Source of the DNA: Ascochyta rabiei
Lineage: Eukaryota; Ascomycota; Dothideomycetes; Pleosporales; Didymellaceae
Direction of reading: 5' to 3'
Assembly (NCBI RefSeq): GCF_004011695.2
Contig: NC_082409.1
Span: 1,426,001-1,490,000, forward strand
Length of the DNA: 64,000 nt
The number at the start of each line of letters is the position of its first letter. The stretch's first letter is position 1. This document shows, piece by piece, positions 46,859 through 58,994 of the stretch. The position numbers and the translations under genes are program-made. A model generated the notes under the pieces. It had not been told where the DNA came from. It was given only the letters and a program-made list of their open reading frames with translations, and ran no database searches.

Positions 46859-49800
46859 ATGTCAAGCTCAAACTCCCGCTCCAATGACGCGAACGCGCCC
46901 CGCGATGGTGCCCCACCACCGCCTTCACAACCACCCCAGTACTCAGCAGAACAAGGTGTAGCAGAGTTACCTGGATATGCGCTTGGCAACTTGTCACGGG
47001 CGCCTCTAGCACCGCAGCGCAACGCACCACCTCCACCACCCGCATCGAAGCCTGATGCGTCGTCATACGCTGGCTCGTATCGGCCCTCTGATGTTGCGCG
47101 GCTCCCAGCTACGTCAGTCTAGCGCTATCACCAAGGTGGAGGCACTCTGCTAACACAGTGCCCAGGAACACGGCACAGTCACATCACGACCTCAGCCATG
47201 TCGACGAACAGCACGCGACGTCCACCGACCTTCCTCCGCCAGCCTACAGCGAGATCCCCGGCACGCTTCAGAGCGACAACGATGAGCTTGATACCAACGC
47301 GACAGTCGCTGAGGATGGTCGAGTGAACATTCGCATCAATCAGAAGAGCCGCGCTCTGTCACAACTGATCGTACCCCAGATCCAACGCCAGCTTACCCAA
47401 GCCAAGGAAGACCCAGAACCACCTCCACCCTACATCCCCGAGTTCCTCGGTGGCGCTCCAGGACAAAGTCCACCCCCGCCGCTAAACATTGTCGTACAGG
47501 TGGTGGGATCAAGGGGTGATGTGCAGCCCTTTGTAGCGTTGGGCAAGGTCCTGAAGGACACCTACGGCCATCGCGTGCGATTAGCTACACATCCAACTTT
47601 CAAAGACTTTGTCATCGAGAATGGCTTGGAGTTTTTCAGCATCGGTGGGGATCCTGCTGAGCTCATGGCCTTTATGGTCAAGAACCCTGGCTTGATGCCC
47701 GGCATGGACACCCTGTGGAGCGGCGACGTGGGCAAGCGAAGGAAGGGCATCGCAGAGATCTTGCGCGGGACCTGGAGATCGTGCATAGAGACCGGAAACG
47801 GCCTGGGAGTGGACCCACTCAAGCAAACTGTAGAGGAGTGGATGGGTGTCGAAGAACAGCTACCTGAGCAGCTGAAAAAGCCATTCGTGGCCGATGCGAT
47901 CATTGCGAACCCTCCTGCTTTTGGGCACGTCCACTGCGCAGAGAAACTGGGCATACCGCTACATATGATGTTCACGTATGTTTCATATTCCGCAGAGAGA
48001 TGATATCACTAGCTAACATAAGAGCAGTATGCCATGGTCGCCCACGCAACAGTTTCCACATCCCCTCGCCAATATCCAATCGTCCAACGCTGATCCTACC
48101 ATCACAAACTACATGTCTTATATCATGGTTGACCTGCTCACTTGGCAAGGACTAGGAGACATTATCAACAGGTTCCGTAAGGAGAGTCTTGCTTTAGACC
48201 CCATTAGCATGATATGGGCACCAGCCATGCTTGCGCGACTCAAGATTCCGTTTACCTACTGCTGGTCACCTGCTTTGATACCAAAACCAAATGACTGGTC
48301 CCACCATATTTCAATCGCAGGTTTCTACTTCCTTGACTTGGCGCAGAACTACACGCCTGAACCCGCCCTTGCGGCTTTCCTCAATGCAGGAGAGCCACCT
48401 GTATACATTGGATTTGGTTCCATCGTCGTTGACGATCCCAATGCTATGACCAAGATGATCATGGACGCAGTTAAGATCACCGGACGCCGAGCGTTGGTGT
48501 CGAAGGGCTGGGGCGGCCTTGGAGCGGACGAACTGGGGATACCAGAAGGAGTTTTCATGCTCGGGAACTGCCCTCACGACTGGTTATTCAAGCGCGTCTC
48601 AGCTGTGGTGCATCATGGCGGTGCTGGCACAACAGCAGCTGGAATTGCTGCAGGCAGACCTACTGTCGTAGTTCCCTTCTTCGGCGATCAGCCTTTCTGG
48701 GGTGCCATGGTCGCTCGTGCTGGTGCAGGTCCTGATCCTGTCCCATACAAAGACTTGACAGCAGAGAAGTTAGCTGAGTCGATCAACAAGGCGTTGGAAC
48801 CGGAGTCGCTCGAGCGCGCACAAGAGCTATGCAACAAGATCAAGCAAGAGAATGGAAGTCAAAGCGGAGCGCAATCTTTCCACCAAATGCTAAACTACGA
48901 TGACCTGCGCTGTGCTGTGGTCTCGAACCGACCAGCTGTCTGGCGAGTGAAGCGAACGCAGGTCAAGCTGAGTGCCAAGGCTGCAACTGTCCTCGCTCAG
49001 GAAGGCGAGATCGAGTTTTCTGAACTGAAGTTGTCAGTCATATTAGCTATTGAGTATCTTACGTAAAACTAACAAACATGCAGAGCCCGCGCCCGCGAAT
49101 ACCAGACCGACGAAGGCCCCTGGGACCCAGTATCTGGAGCAGCAAGCGCTCTCACCGGTACAGCGACGTCCATCATGATGGGCGTTGCTGATATGCCTAT
49201 TCAGACATTAAAACTACTCAATATCCACCCTGACGCAAGAGCGGCCTCCAAAAAAGGCAAGGAGAGAGCAGCGACCTCCGAAGACGTATCGAATACTGGA
49301 GAATCAAGCCGCAATGGCCGCCCGCTGAACTCAAGAATGGCGACAGGAGCAGACTCGGTGCTGAGTGGCGAAAGTACACCACCAGCGGGTAAGACCTCCG
49401 TTCCTGATCTAGCAAGTCCAGACGGTCCAGGATCGCCTTCACACAAATCTCAGCTTATGGCTGAAGCGTTCTCAGCTTCTGTTCATGGATCAAGATCCCC
49501 GTCTCGCGAACGAGGAGGTTTACTATCTCCAGATGCTTCTGGACCTAAACGCAAAAGTTCAGCATCGAGTGCGGGCGCACCAGCGCGGTCCAGTACTGGC
49601 TCATCATCTAACTTTGCAGACAATCTAAAGAACATGCAAGCAGACTCTGCTGTTGACACCGGGAAAGGACTTGCGCGCATTGTCGGTGCTGGCTTTAAGT
49701 CGCCAATGGACTTCTCACTCAATGTCGCAAAGGGCTTTCACAACGTACCCAAGTTGTACGGTGGGGAGGTCAGAAAGGTTGAAAATGTTACTGACTTCAA

Positions 49801-51231
49801 GAGTGGAATCTCCACAGCCGCCAAGGTAAGATCTTGATTCTGGCATGCCATACTCGTTTGCTGATTACCCTACAGCAATTTGGATTGGGGCTTTATGATG
49901 GTATTACCGGCATTGTCACCGACCCTTACAAGGGCGCGAAAAAGGAGGGTGGCGTTGGGTTCGTGAAAGGCGTCGGCCGCGGTATCTTTAGCGTACCGTT
50001 CCGGGTCATGGGTGGGGCGTGGGCAGTCCCTGGCTACGCGATGAAAGGTCTGTACCAAGAGATGATCAAGAGCAAGGGGAATGGTGTCCAGAACTACATC
50101 ATTGCTGCGCGCATCTCACAAGGCTACGATGAGTCCACCACAGTCTCTGCACAAGAGAGGGCCGACATTGTCAGCAAGTGGAAGATCGTAAAAGTCAACA
50201 TGAAGAAGAAGAAGAATCCGGGAGGCGAAACGATGGACTCCTTACACTCTCTTGTGGCCGACAAGAGGAAGAGGAAGGAAGATCGATGGAACAGGGCCAG
50301 TCAGCAGCCCAACAGGCCTGATACACGTCCGTCTTTCCCACCTGCTATGAGCCAGCACAGCAGCTTTAGCGAAGCAGGCACTGGGCCAGCCTCTCGATCA
50401 AACTCCAATGCGCTGCCCGCTTGGAAAGTCCAAGAACAAGAACGCTTGTCACGGGTGACAACAGCACAATCGCAACAATCGCAGCTACCAGCGGTGGACC
50501 GCGAAGCCCAACTCATCGCTGAAGAAGAAGAAGCCGAACGCCGTGAGCTTGAGGCAGCTATCGCAGCATCAGTTGCGGAGAACTCCCATGGCAATGCAGA
50601 CGAGGACCAGCTCATGGCGCGCGCCATTCGCGCCTCCGTTGCCGAACTAGAGCGGGCTCCAGCTGGCTCTACTGAGCAAGACGATGAGCTGGCACTCAAG
50701 CGTGCAATGCAAGCTAGTATCGACGAGGCAGGGCGCAGCGGTGCCACACAACAGGAGCAAAAGCTGTTGGAAGAGACACTGCGGAAATCACTCCTCGACA
50801 CTTCACGCCGTCGTCAGCATGGAAGCAATTCCGAATGGGACAGCAGCGACACAGAGGATAATGCAGATTTCCAGCGCATCATGGCGGAAAGCAAAGAGCT
50901 CGCACACCTTCAGCAGCACTACCCACAGGACTATCAGAATCCGACCGGTCTCCAGAAGAGTGGGACAGCAAGCGCTGCGGATGCTACAGTTGGCTCAGTG
51001 GATACGAGTGTTGAGGATGAGGAGCTGAGAAAGGTGCTCGAGGAGAGCGAGAAGGCCGAGAAAGAGAGACAGGCGAATGCCAATAAAGAGAAGAGCGAGG
51101 ATGAGGTTGTGATGGAGTATATCAAGAAACAGAGCCTGATGGAGGAAGAGCATAGACAGAGGCGTGTGCAGGGAAGGAACACTGTGGGCGAAAGCTCGAG
51201 TGTTGGTGCTGGTGCGTCAAGTGGCTCATGA
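46859..51231 (+). CDS. sterol-glucosyltransferase-like protein with UIM tail
   Basis: Five exons (46859-47112, 47166-47975, 48028-49032, 49084-49825, 49876-51231), 1388 residues. The disordered Pro-rich N-terminus contains PPPAYSE motifs. From about residue 190 there is a UDP-glycosyltransferase fold of the UGT80/Atg26 type: NIVVQVVGSRGDVQPFVALG at its start and HHGGAGTTAAGIAAGRP (about 549) with PFFGDQPFWG as the sugar-nucleotide site. GRAM and PH domains of Atg26 are absent. At about 940 a Gly-rich block (YDGITGIVTDPYKGAKKEGG) resembles the C-terminal motif of VPS13/ATG2 proteins. Residues 1155-1330 hold ubiquitin-interacting motifs, three canonical (LEAAIAASVAE, MARAIRASVAE, LKRAMQASIDE) and two degenerate. 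Two donors are GTCAGT. Substrate unknown. Confidence 0.88.
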
Positions 51232-51942
51232 GTGAGTCTGTCAATTTTTAGGAGAGGGAACGCTTCTCCACTCAGGTACAAAAACATGAGCGAGATAATG
51301 ATACCCTGTTGAGCTCATGAGAACGGATTTTTCGTTTTTGATGACAATGAGTTACAATCTCCTGCGGACCTGTCACATAACGTAGTCCTGACTATGGTCT
51401 GTTGCCGACGTTTGGGGTAAGGAGGCGACGCGACCTCAAATCTTCCATCAGCGCTACCATCAGTTCCGAACATAGCCAGCTTGTCAATTGTCCGGCTATT
51501 TACTGCTGATAGTTAGGTCGGCGTGAAGAGCAGCTAGCTATCTATGCACGTTCAATTGCAACCACGTTTGTCTGCCATTACGTGGAGCTCACCGATCTAA
51601 CAGGACTGTTTTCAAAGAGCGGTTCAACCACGACGACACAGCCACTTTCACCGCCCCCAGGTCAACAGTTGACGAGAAGCTACTATTTCGTACTAGCTTC
51701 AAATCAGCGAAAACAACGTCGCAGTTGTAACGCCTTTTTTACACCTTTTACTGCACCTTGACGTCTGCACAACGCTTACAGTTGTCATTTCTCACTCAGC
51801 AGAAGGGGTAGCGTCAGCGTGAGGATCTTCAGTAAGTCCAATAACTCAAGGAACAAGTCATCGAACTATGTTTTCCCTTCCGTGCACCACGCTGCGCCCC
51901 TGACGACCCCACCAGCTGACTTTTTGGGTCCCATGAATTAGC

Positions 51943-52185
51943 CTTGGCGGAAGAGCAGGGCATCAAACCTTCGAGATACCGAGTCAGGAGATTGACGACA
52001 TCAATGGTCAGCCGTTTAGATCAGACCCTATTGAGCCGAAGACCAAGCAGCAAACCACTATGCAGGACTTCGGTGAGCGCGATGCTTTTACTCTCGGCAT
52101 GAAAGAAGGACAATATTCAACACACACCTCGATAGAGGTTTGGAAAGGTGTGTGCAGATCATGGGAGGGTCATCGTATGTATTAG
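51943..52185 (+). other. coding-like fragment after a well-formed intron
   Basis: A textbook intron lies at 51832-51941 (GTAAGT, AGCTGAC branch, ATTAG). Behind it a frame of 80 codons runs to TAG at 52183-52185 and looks coding (GRAGHQTFEIPSQEIDDING; TTMQDFGERDAFTLGMKEGQ). No ATG opens this frame: the preceding exon meets a TAG 16 bases before the donor, and the first in-frame Met is at about 52062. It may be a decayed gene or a short protein starting at that Met. No family recognised. Confidence 0.35.
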
Positions 52186-52790
52186 TTCGTTGACAGTTTG
52201 TTTATAGCCGTATATCCATACTTGCTCCGAGCGCAAAAGCGCTGCAACAGCTCGTGGGGCGAAGCGCAAAGCCATCCCTCAAGACTATCCATTGAGTGGA
52301 AACACACATCATCACTCTGCACTCTATGGCAAGACGAGACATTAGCATTCCGCTGCACGTTAGAACGAATGTCATAGCAGTGTGATGTATACTTAGACCG
52401 TGAGGCTAGTGCTATGACGAGACTTTATGCCGAGAGTAAAGTGTACTTGCAAGCCGGTGATGTATGAGCTGTGCATAGCGTCGTTACTTATGCGGTGGGT
52501 GAATGTGATGGCAGGGTATGTCAGGCTGTGCGTTTTGTAGAAGAAAGCCTTTGTACAACATCAGAACGCAAGATTTTTGCAGAAGCCAGGGTAGAATTGC
52601 ATCCATCGCACCGTCCTTGGCCTATCGTCACGTCACCCAATCCTCTCGGCATGATCCGGATCACCTTCTCAATGAAGTAGCACTTGCGCACATGCGCGCA
52701 TGATGCTGCATCCCCTCACCGTCAAGAGCCTTGGTTTCTCCGTGAGGCCGTAGCGAGTGCACCGCGAAAGGGCAACAGCGCCGCCCAAAA

Positions 52791-52975
52791 CCCCGGAGTC
52801 GCGTGCTGATCTTGCCTGCAACGGGGGTGCGGAGCCCCGCATCCCAGATCAGCCCTGACTGTGCCTGGCGGTTCGGCGAGCGATACCCCGGATTGGCCTT
52901 GGCTTTGGACCAACAGCCGGTAAACATCCTGGCACGCTGCAGGTGCTATATTAATAATGTTGCCATGTTGTGGGG
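52791..52975. promoter_or_regulatory. cluster of CreA-like (SYGGRG) sites and TATA upstream of GH43
   Basis: CCCCGG at 52791 and 52886, an inverted pair GCGGAG/CCCCGC at 52829-52840, and GTGGGG at 52970 all match the CreA/Cre1 carbon-repressor consensus on one strand or the other. An ATTGG (inverted CCAAT) is at 52892 and a TATATTAA at 52947. Their use for glucose repression is inferred from what is known of fungal glycoside hydrolase genes. Confidence 0.4.
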
Positions 52976-53010
52976 ATGTTTGGTACCTCGCTTTGAGACG
53001 TTTGTGAGCA

Positions 53011-54526
53011 ATGATGGGTTTTGCTTCAGTCTCTTGTCAGCTGCTGCTAGCTGCTGCGTCTGTTTCTGCCAAATGGATTGTTCCTGGTGCGCGATGGAGG
53101 GCTACTGATGGTACGCTTGTCAACGCTCATGCTGGCGGCGTGACAGTGGACAAGGAGACGGGCAAGTTCTTTTTGTTCGGAGAGTACAAGATTGAGGGTC
53201 AGGTCGAGGGCGGGGGTGTGAGTGTGTACAGCTCAGACGATTTAGCAACATGGACGCCAGAGGGCATGGCTTTGTGTAAGTTGATTCAACTGTTTGCATC
53301 TCGGCGGCTGGCTGACGAGTCTGGCAGCACCAATTGAGGGCCACCCTTACATCTCGACCGAGCACATTATCCAGAGACCCAAGGTTACTTTCTCTGAGCA
53401 GACGGGAAAGTACCACATGTTCTGGCACGCCGATAACTCGACCTACGGCTGGCTTCTTCAGGGTTTCGCGCAGGCGGACAACATCACTGGGCCTTACTCC
53501 TTTGTCGATGCAACTCTCCCACTCGGCAACTGGTCCCAGGATTACGGCCTCTTCGTCGACCGCAAAGATGGCAGAGCCTATGCTCTGTACTCCAATGGCG
53601 ACCGTCGCGAAGGACGCGATGTATACCTCAGCTCCTACAACGACAACATCACTGCTCTTGACAAGGTCGTTCACCGATGGGACAAATACGACCTCGAAGC
53701 TCCGACCATCATCCAGACCGAGAAGAGCTACTTCGCGCTAATGAGCCACAAGACTGGGTACCGACCCAATAATGTCGTTGCGTTCCGTGCCGACAAGCTC
53801 GAGGGACCCTGGTCGCAGCCTTTCATCGTCGCTCCCCTCAACACGCGCACCTACAACTCGCAATCCGGCTTCTCGCTCCGCATCAATGGCACTAAGAAGA
53901 CAACCTACCTCTACCTCGGTGACCAGTGGGACTCGATCAGCCTGTGGGAGTCGCGCTACATCTGGCTGCCTGTGGAGATTGACGAAGCCAAGAAGTCGCT
54001 CGAGGTCAAGTGGCACGACGTGTACGACCTGGACGTCAAGACGGGCGAAGTGCGCGCCATCAAGGGCAAAACCTACTACGGCAAAGACGCGACCCTGACG
54101 GGCACCGCCTTCAAGCAAGAAGCTGCTTTCGGCAGCCACGAAATCATCCTGACGGGCATCGTCGGCAACGACAGCAAAGTCACCTTTTCCGGTATCCAGG
54201 GCGAGGGCAAGCCGCAGTGGGTCTCCTTCTACTACCAGAACACAGACGACATGGGCTTCGGCGATCAGCCCGGTGGCAGCCCGGACCGCATTGGCGGTTC
54301 ATGGCAGCTGCGGCGCATCGCGAGCGTCATTGTCAACGGCAGGACGGAGCAGGTCGAGAGCCTGTACCAGCGGGATACGCACAAGGGTATCATTCTGAGC
54401 ACGCCGCTGCAGTTGCATCTCGACAAGGGCAGGAACAACACGATTGAGATTGGTGGGTTGTTCAACAACCAGACCTATAAGGGTGCGGATATCGACCGTA
54501 TTGTTGTCTACCCGCCTGAAGAGTAG
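53011..54526 (+). CDS. GH43 exo-beta-1,3-galactanase-like, with CBM35-like domain
   Basis: Exons 53011-53275 and 53328-54526 give 487 residues. A signal peptide (FASVSCQLLLAAASVSA) leads into a five-bladed propeller: VNAHAGGVTVDKETGKFFLF, SQDYGLFVDRKDGRAYALYS, LEAPTIIQTEKSYFALMSHK. Glu212 in LEAP is the expected catalytic acid. The start AHAGG rather than a catalytic-base Asp motif is typical of subfamily 24, the exo-1,3-galactanases, which lack the usual base. The last 130 residues (from about AAFGSHEIILTGIVGNDSKV) look like a CBM35, as in Phanerochaete Pc1,3Gal43A. It would degrade arabinogalactan side-chain-bearing galactan outside the cell. Substrate is inferred from this architecture. 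Confidence 0.85.
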
Positions 54527-54968
54527 GGTGTAGTCAGTTGGTTTGCTACGTGTGTCATGCTAGGATACCATCAATACTATACCAACTTGTCCTCTTGCGT
54601 TGCAGAAAAAGCCGGCTACAAGCTGATAGTGCTCAGTCGTACGGCAGGGGGTATTCAGTGCCACTCTGTGGATTATCTGCAATCTAAGAAGACACTATAA
54701 GACTTCAGCCATGTTTGTAAAAGTCGCAAAGCACCAGCACGTACGCAAAAGGCCTCTAGCAGCACTACCTGAAAAGCTGCCGCTAAAGCGTTGTAGCATG
54801 CTTCTTCTGCAACGATAGGGCTTGTCGCACTAGATTCACTTGTCAACGGTAATTGCTTTTGAGTTCACATCTCAACGGCGGCGAAAGGTGGTGTGAAGCA
54901 ATGGCGGTCGCTTGCTTGTTGGGGGAATCTATATCTGGCAGACATATCGTACAGCCCTCTCAACACAT
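54527..54968. other. intergenic, convergent 3' regions
   Basis: 442 bp between the GH43 stop and the MCR1 stop. Nothing seen. Confidence 0.5.
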
Positions 54969-56204
54969 CTAGAACTTGTATACCTGGTCCTTGCTGTAGC
55001 CCAGGTCCTTCAGGTAGCCGTCCAGCTCGCCCTGGTCCTGGGGGCTCTTCTTGCCACCGCTGATGGCCTTGTACATGCCGGGAGGACCACAGACGAAGAT
55101 CTTGATCTTGTCGCCCTCCTTGGGCTCAGGGAGGACCGTCTTGAGGAGCTCCTTGGTGATGTGGCCCTTGCCGCCCTGCCACTGCTCGGGAGGGTTGTCG
55201 AGGACGTAGAAGGCACGGAAGCGCTGGGGGTATGTGTTCTCGAGCTGCTCGAACTCACGCTTCAGCAGGATGTCTTCCTCGGAGATGTTTCCATAGACCA
55301 GCGTGACCTTGGTCTTGTCCTGGGGGTTCTTGAAGATGGCGCGGGCCGTCTGCCACATGGGGGTGATACCGGTACCACCTGCAATCAGGGCAATGTGGTC
55401 ACTGGAATGCGACGTTAGCAAACGATTAGGGATGTGTACAAGAGGAACAGGTGTTCTTACAACTTGTTTTCCGACCACTGGTATTTGGGGATAGGGCCCT
55501 TGATGTCCAGACGCTGCCCGGGCTCGAGGTTGTGCATGTGCTCGGACATGGGGCCGTTGGGGTACTTCTTAATAATGAAGTCGACAGTGCCCTTCTGGTC
55601 CACGTCGCTGATAGGCGTGTAGGGGCGGATGACGGGCTTCTGCATGTCGGGGCCCTTGTACTTTGTGATGATGGCGGCTGGCGTGGACTTAGCAGACAGT
55701 CTCAGGTCGAGGGTTGCGTCAACGTACAGGCAACGGGCAGGCCGCTCTCCTGGTCCTCCTCGGGCAGCTTGAACGTCAGCTTCTTGGTGTTGTGGTTGAC
55801 AATCTCCGACTTCTCGAGCACCAGCGACAGGAAGCCCTGGTCACCACCCGTAAAGGCCTTCTTGACCTCGCCTGTCGACCTGGGGATCTTGCCCTCCTCA
55901 GCCGATGGAGGCGCGGCGCCCGCCTGGCCCGAGGCAGCGTCGCCGCCCCTCAAGTACAAGTAGGCACCGGCGAGACCGGCAGAAGCCACGCCCGCATACA
56001 GGACCGTGTTGTTGCCACCGGACTTGGGCGCCTCGGACGCATAACGGCGCACATGCTGTTAATCAGTCAGCGGTGTGATGCTTGGTAATGGCACAATTCG
56101 GGAAAATGTGGGCGCAAAGGGTGAAGGTGTGGGCACAATGGGTGAAGGTGTGAGCGCACCTGTTGCAGCTGCTTGGCTGGGCGGAAGAATTGCCTGGCGA
56201 ACAT
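54969..56204 (-). CDS. MCR1: NADH-cytochrome b5 reductase, mitochondrial
   Basis: Exons 56204-56160, 56055-55728, 55677-55461 and 55401-54969 give 340 residues. Mcr1 passes electrons from NADH via FAD to cytochrome b5 or other acceptors at the mitochondrial outer membrane/intermembrane space. The first exon ([15 protein letters not shown]) and [11 protein letters not shown] form a presequence; a membrane anchor follows ([19 protein letters not shown]). The FAD motif is RPYTPISD and the NADH motifs are [10 protein letters not shown] and CGPPGMYKA; the end is DQVYKF. The second intron must use the CACGCCAG acceptor, because the nearer GCTAAG would break frame; this gives [13 protein letters not shown]. 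The 104-nt first intron has a GGGTGAAGGTGTG repeat. Confidence 0.95.
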
Positions 56205-57097
56205 GGCGAGACAGATGGATATGGGATGGAAGGGAGAGGAAGTGCAATTGGCAGAGGAAGAATCCTGTGCTATCGCGCCGGCAAGCTCATCGAGATTCGA
56301 AGCTCGCAGCTAACGCCAAGAAAACGTCATCGTTTCTGCCCGTGCGAACGCCGAATGGCCGACAACCTCGACTCGACACCACATTGAAATCACTCCACCA
56401 AGTGCAATCCATCCAGTCAGGCAACACCTAATTTGCTCATTTCCCTAGGCTTATCTGCAACACAAGCGTGGAACGAGCTGCAAGCGATTCTGGCTATATG
56501 ACCTCACATGTCACCTTCACTCTCATTCTCGAAAGAGCAGCAGGCATGAGGCCATTTTCAAATACGCTGGCTCTCGCTTTGCAGGAAAAGGCGACCGTAA
56601 TGCTTCAGCGGCGACTTTATAGGTAGCCCTACGTAGTGCTAGAGGTCCTTAGCATATTTTTTCGTGCTCTGCGGCTTTTGCAAAGATAGCTGAACTCTTT
56701 TGTGCCGTTTTAGGTTGCAGGAAGTCTGCAGACTAGCGTTGACTACCTCCTGTTTGAGCACGGTCGGCTTGTAGCCGGCTCTCTCTGCGGCACAAGAAGC
56801 AGGGTACCATATTTTGCCAAACACAGAGAGCACGCTTCCCGTAACAGTGCACACGAATAACGACCATGTTGCGTCCAGAACAGTCTCGAGGTGAAGGGAA
56901 GAAGATGGAGGGAAACTTCCCTCGCATTTTGCGTCTCCCACAAGTTTCGTTTGCTCATCCAAAATCTGATGCTTTATCAAGCCGTCTCCTGCTGTTCCTC
57001 TTTGCTCCCCTCCTCCGTCTGGGTTCATCTCCTCACTCTTACACAAGAGCCGGCCCCGCCTCTGTAGTCGTCTCTCCAGCCAACCCACCACTTCGAC
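56205..57097. other. 893-bp divergent intergenic region
   Basis: Between MCR1 and the unknown gene at 57098. A 244-codon minus-strand frame (56639-57373) overlaps the next gene antisense and has no coding support. Confidence 0.45.
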
Positions 57098-58556
57098 ATG
57101 GCGCGTAAAATTTGCAACCATCCGGTGTTCCCCAGTCTTCGTGCGAAGCTCACCGCGCTCAAAATCACCGTCTGTCCGACCTGCCTCATACGCAGCCACA
57201 TTTTCGAAATCGCAGAGACACAAGCCGCACTGGAGCGCCGTGGCGGCATTTTCCTTTCCAGAGCAACTGCTGAGCACGAGACCGTTGGCCGCGGACTGGA
57301 GATGGTTTGCCACAAGGCGCTGGTGAGGAGATGGAGACTCGAAAAGATCGACCTGTACCGCGACCTGTGCCACCTGGAAGCGTTGCGCACCGAAGGCGCC
57401 GGAAAAACTCGGTGGGAATTACAGCTTGTAAAAGCTTTCGACTTGTGGCGCGACGTGGAGGTCGAGTGCAGCCGGATGCCTGGTTACAAGTACAGCAAGG
57501 ACGACTTCAGCGATGTTGTTGATGGTGAGGAGCCAGGCGTCGAGCCGGAGCAGCCCAACTACAGGCTGAACGAAGGTACGCACCTAGCTCGATACGCACA
57601 ACAATGGGACTCAAGCCCGAACAGTGACTCTCGACCGGGAAACCGCCGAAGCTGACGAAGGTTGGGAGACGGTGAAGAATAAATCGACGTTATCGAGACA
57701 GATTCCAACTGGCGTGGTACTACTCGAGCATCTACAGACCATCACCGGCGGTGATATCGGCATGAGCGAAACTAAAGGCTTCGATACAAACCTTGACATG
57801 CAAGACTCTGACGAGGTTGCGCTGCAGGAGATGGAAAAGGTAACATCCAGGCTAGAACCGGGCTCGAATTGGAACAGTTGTGACCGATACGATTTACTCG
57901 AAGAGATTGGCGACGCACAAGATACAATATTTCACAGTATCGTAGACGATGATACTTCGTACCTAGTTTCCAAGTGGGAAGGCAGGTCAGCAGAGGTCGC
58001 TACCGCCGTCGCACACAATGTGCTTTCGAAGGCGCCTATGCAGCCAATACTGAAGCGGGCCTCCTTCCTCCGATTGAATTCCAAGTCGCCATCACGTAAC
58101 AAAGTTCACATAAGCCATCTTGCGACAGTCTTCTGCGACCCTGGTGGCCTTCGTTCGAATTGCGACGGCGTTGTATGCCCGCACTTCTCCTACACCAACT
58201 CAAACAGCGCACGGCGACGTCTCAGATTCTGGCGTAAGTCCTCAACATATGAGACTAAGACCTGGGCTGCTCCACAACACTATAGGAACATCAACACAAG
58301 CCATTATAGAGATGCTTGGGATGACTACAAGGTCTGGCAAAGGCTCTGCGATGGTTACGACCATAAGTGGGGCGAAGATCAGGCCTCAGAGTGTGCGCCT
58401 AACCTGGCTGGTGCTAACAACAATCTTGACGGAGCGAGTTGTGCTGCGAAAACGTCTGAGGGACAGGAACGTGACGAAGAGGGATCGACAGAAGGAAGGT
58501 ATGAAGGGATGGCTAGCAAAATCTCGTCTGGCGGCCTTGCAAAGTGTCTGTACTAA
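57098..58556 (+). CDS. unknown protein, possibly with two C-termini
   Basis: Exons 57098-57575 and 57625-58556 (49-nt intron, GTACGC donor) give 469 residues. The N-terminal 150 residues are helical and charged with a CPTC pair (about 26-29; TVCPTCLIRSHIFEIAETQA; WELQLVKAFDLWRDVEVECS). An acidic middle (YDLLEEIGDAQDTIFHSIVD) is followed by a Ser/Lys region (KRASFLRLNSKSPSRNKVHI) and YRNINTSHYRDAWDDYKVWQ. The general pattern of basic motif then 'YRN.S.....W' is one I have seen in uncharacterised fungal proteins, but no function is known. A second perfect-looking intron, 58234-58285 (GTAAGT ... ACTATAG), if removed, switches to another long open frame ending at 58620, giving 473 residues. Confidence 0.6.
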
Positions 58557-58994
58557 GCAAACTGGAAGATATACGAGTCGTTTTATATACGGTGAGGCCT
58601 TGTTCTTTTCTTGGTGCTAAATCTTCAGAGCAGCCATCTCATTGAGCACTATGGAAATCTAACAAAAGTAGCCTACTAGGCAGACATCTCAAAACATGGC
58701 AAAATGTTGAAATGACGTGGGGAACATAGAAGACGCCTAAGTAGAGGGTACCGCTATTATGGTACTTATGCGTTGTTGCTTGAATGTTTGAGGCCAACAT
58801 GACGAGAATATGCAACACACGTGAGCTGGATTCTGGCTAATACCATGCCTCTCTCTAGCTCGTTGTCGATAACATAAATTGCCTCTCTCCTCCCGTCTCT
58901 ATCCCATCTTCGCCTCGTTGGCACTCTTCTATGGTGAGTGGAATGGGCATGTCAGGTGACTGCTTTAAGAAGAGATGGCAACACCACAAACCGC
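58557..58994. other. intergenic, convergent 3' regions
   Basis: 438 bp; nothing beyond the alternative tail of the preceding gene (to 58620). Confidence 0.45.

Larger units (their letters stand above)
51232..53010. other. 1.8-kb intergenic stretch
   Basis: Contains a possible spliced fragment (51832-52185, listed separately) and the promoter of the GH43 gene at its right end. Otherwise nothing recognised. Confidence 0.4.

Noticed and set aside
56639..57373. 244-codon minus-strand frame
   Set aside because: Overlaps the plus-strand gene at 57098 antisense, has no domain or splice support, and its low-similarity composition looks random.
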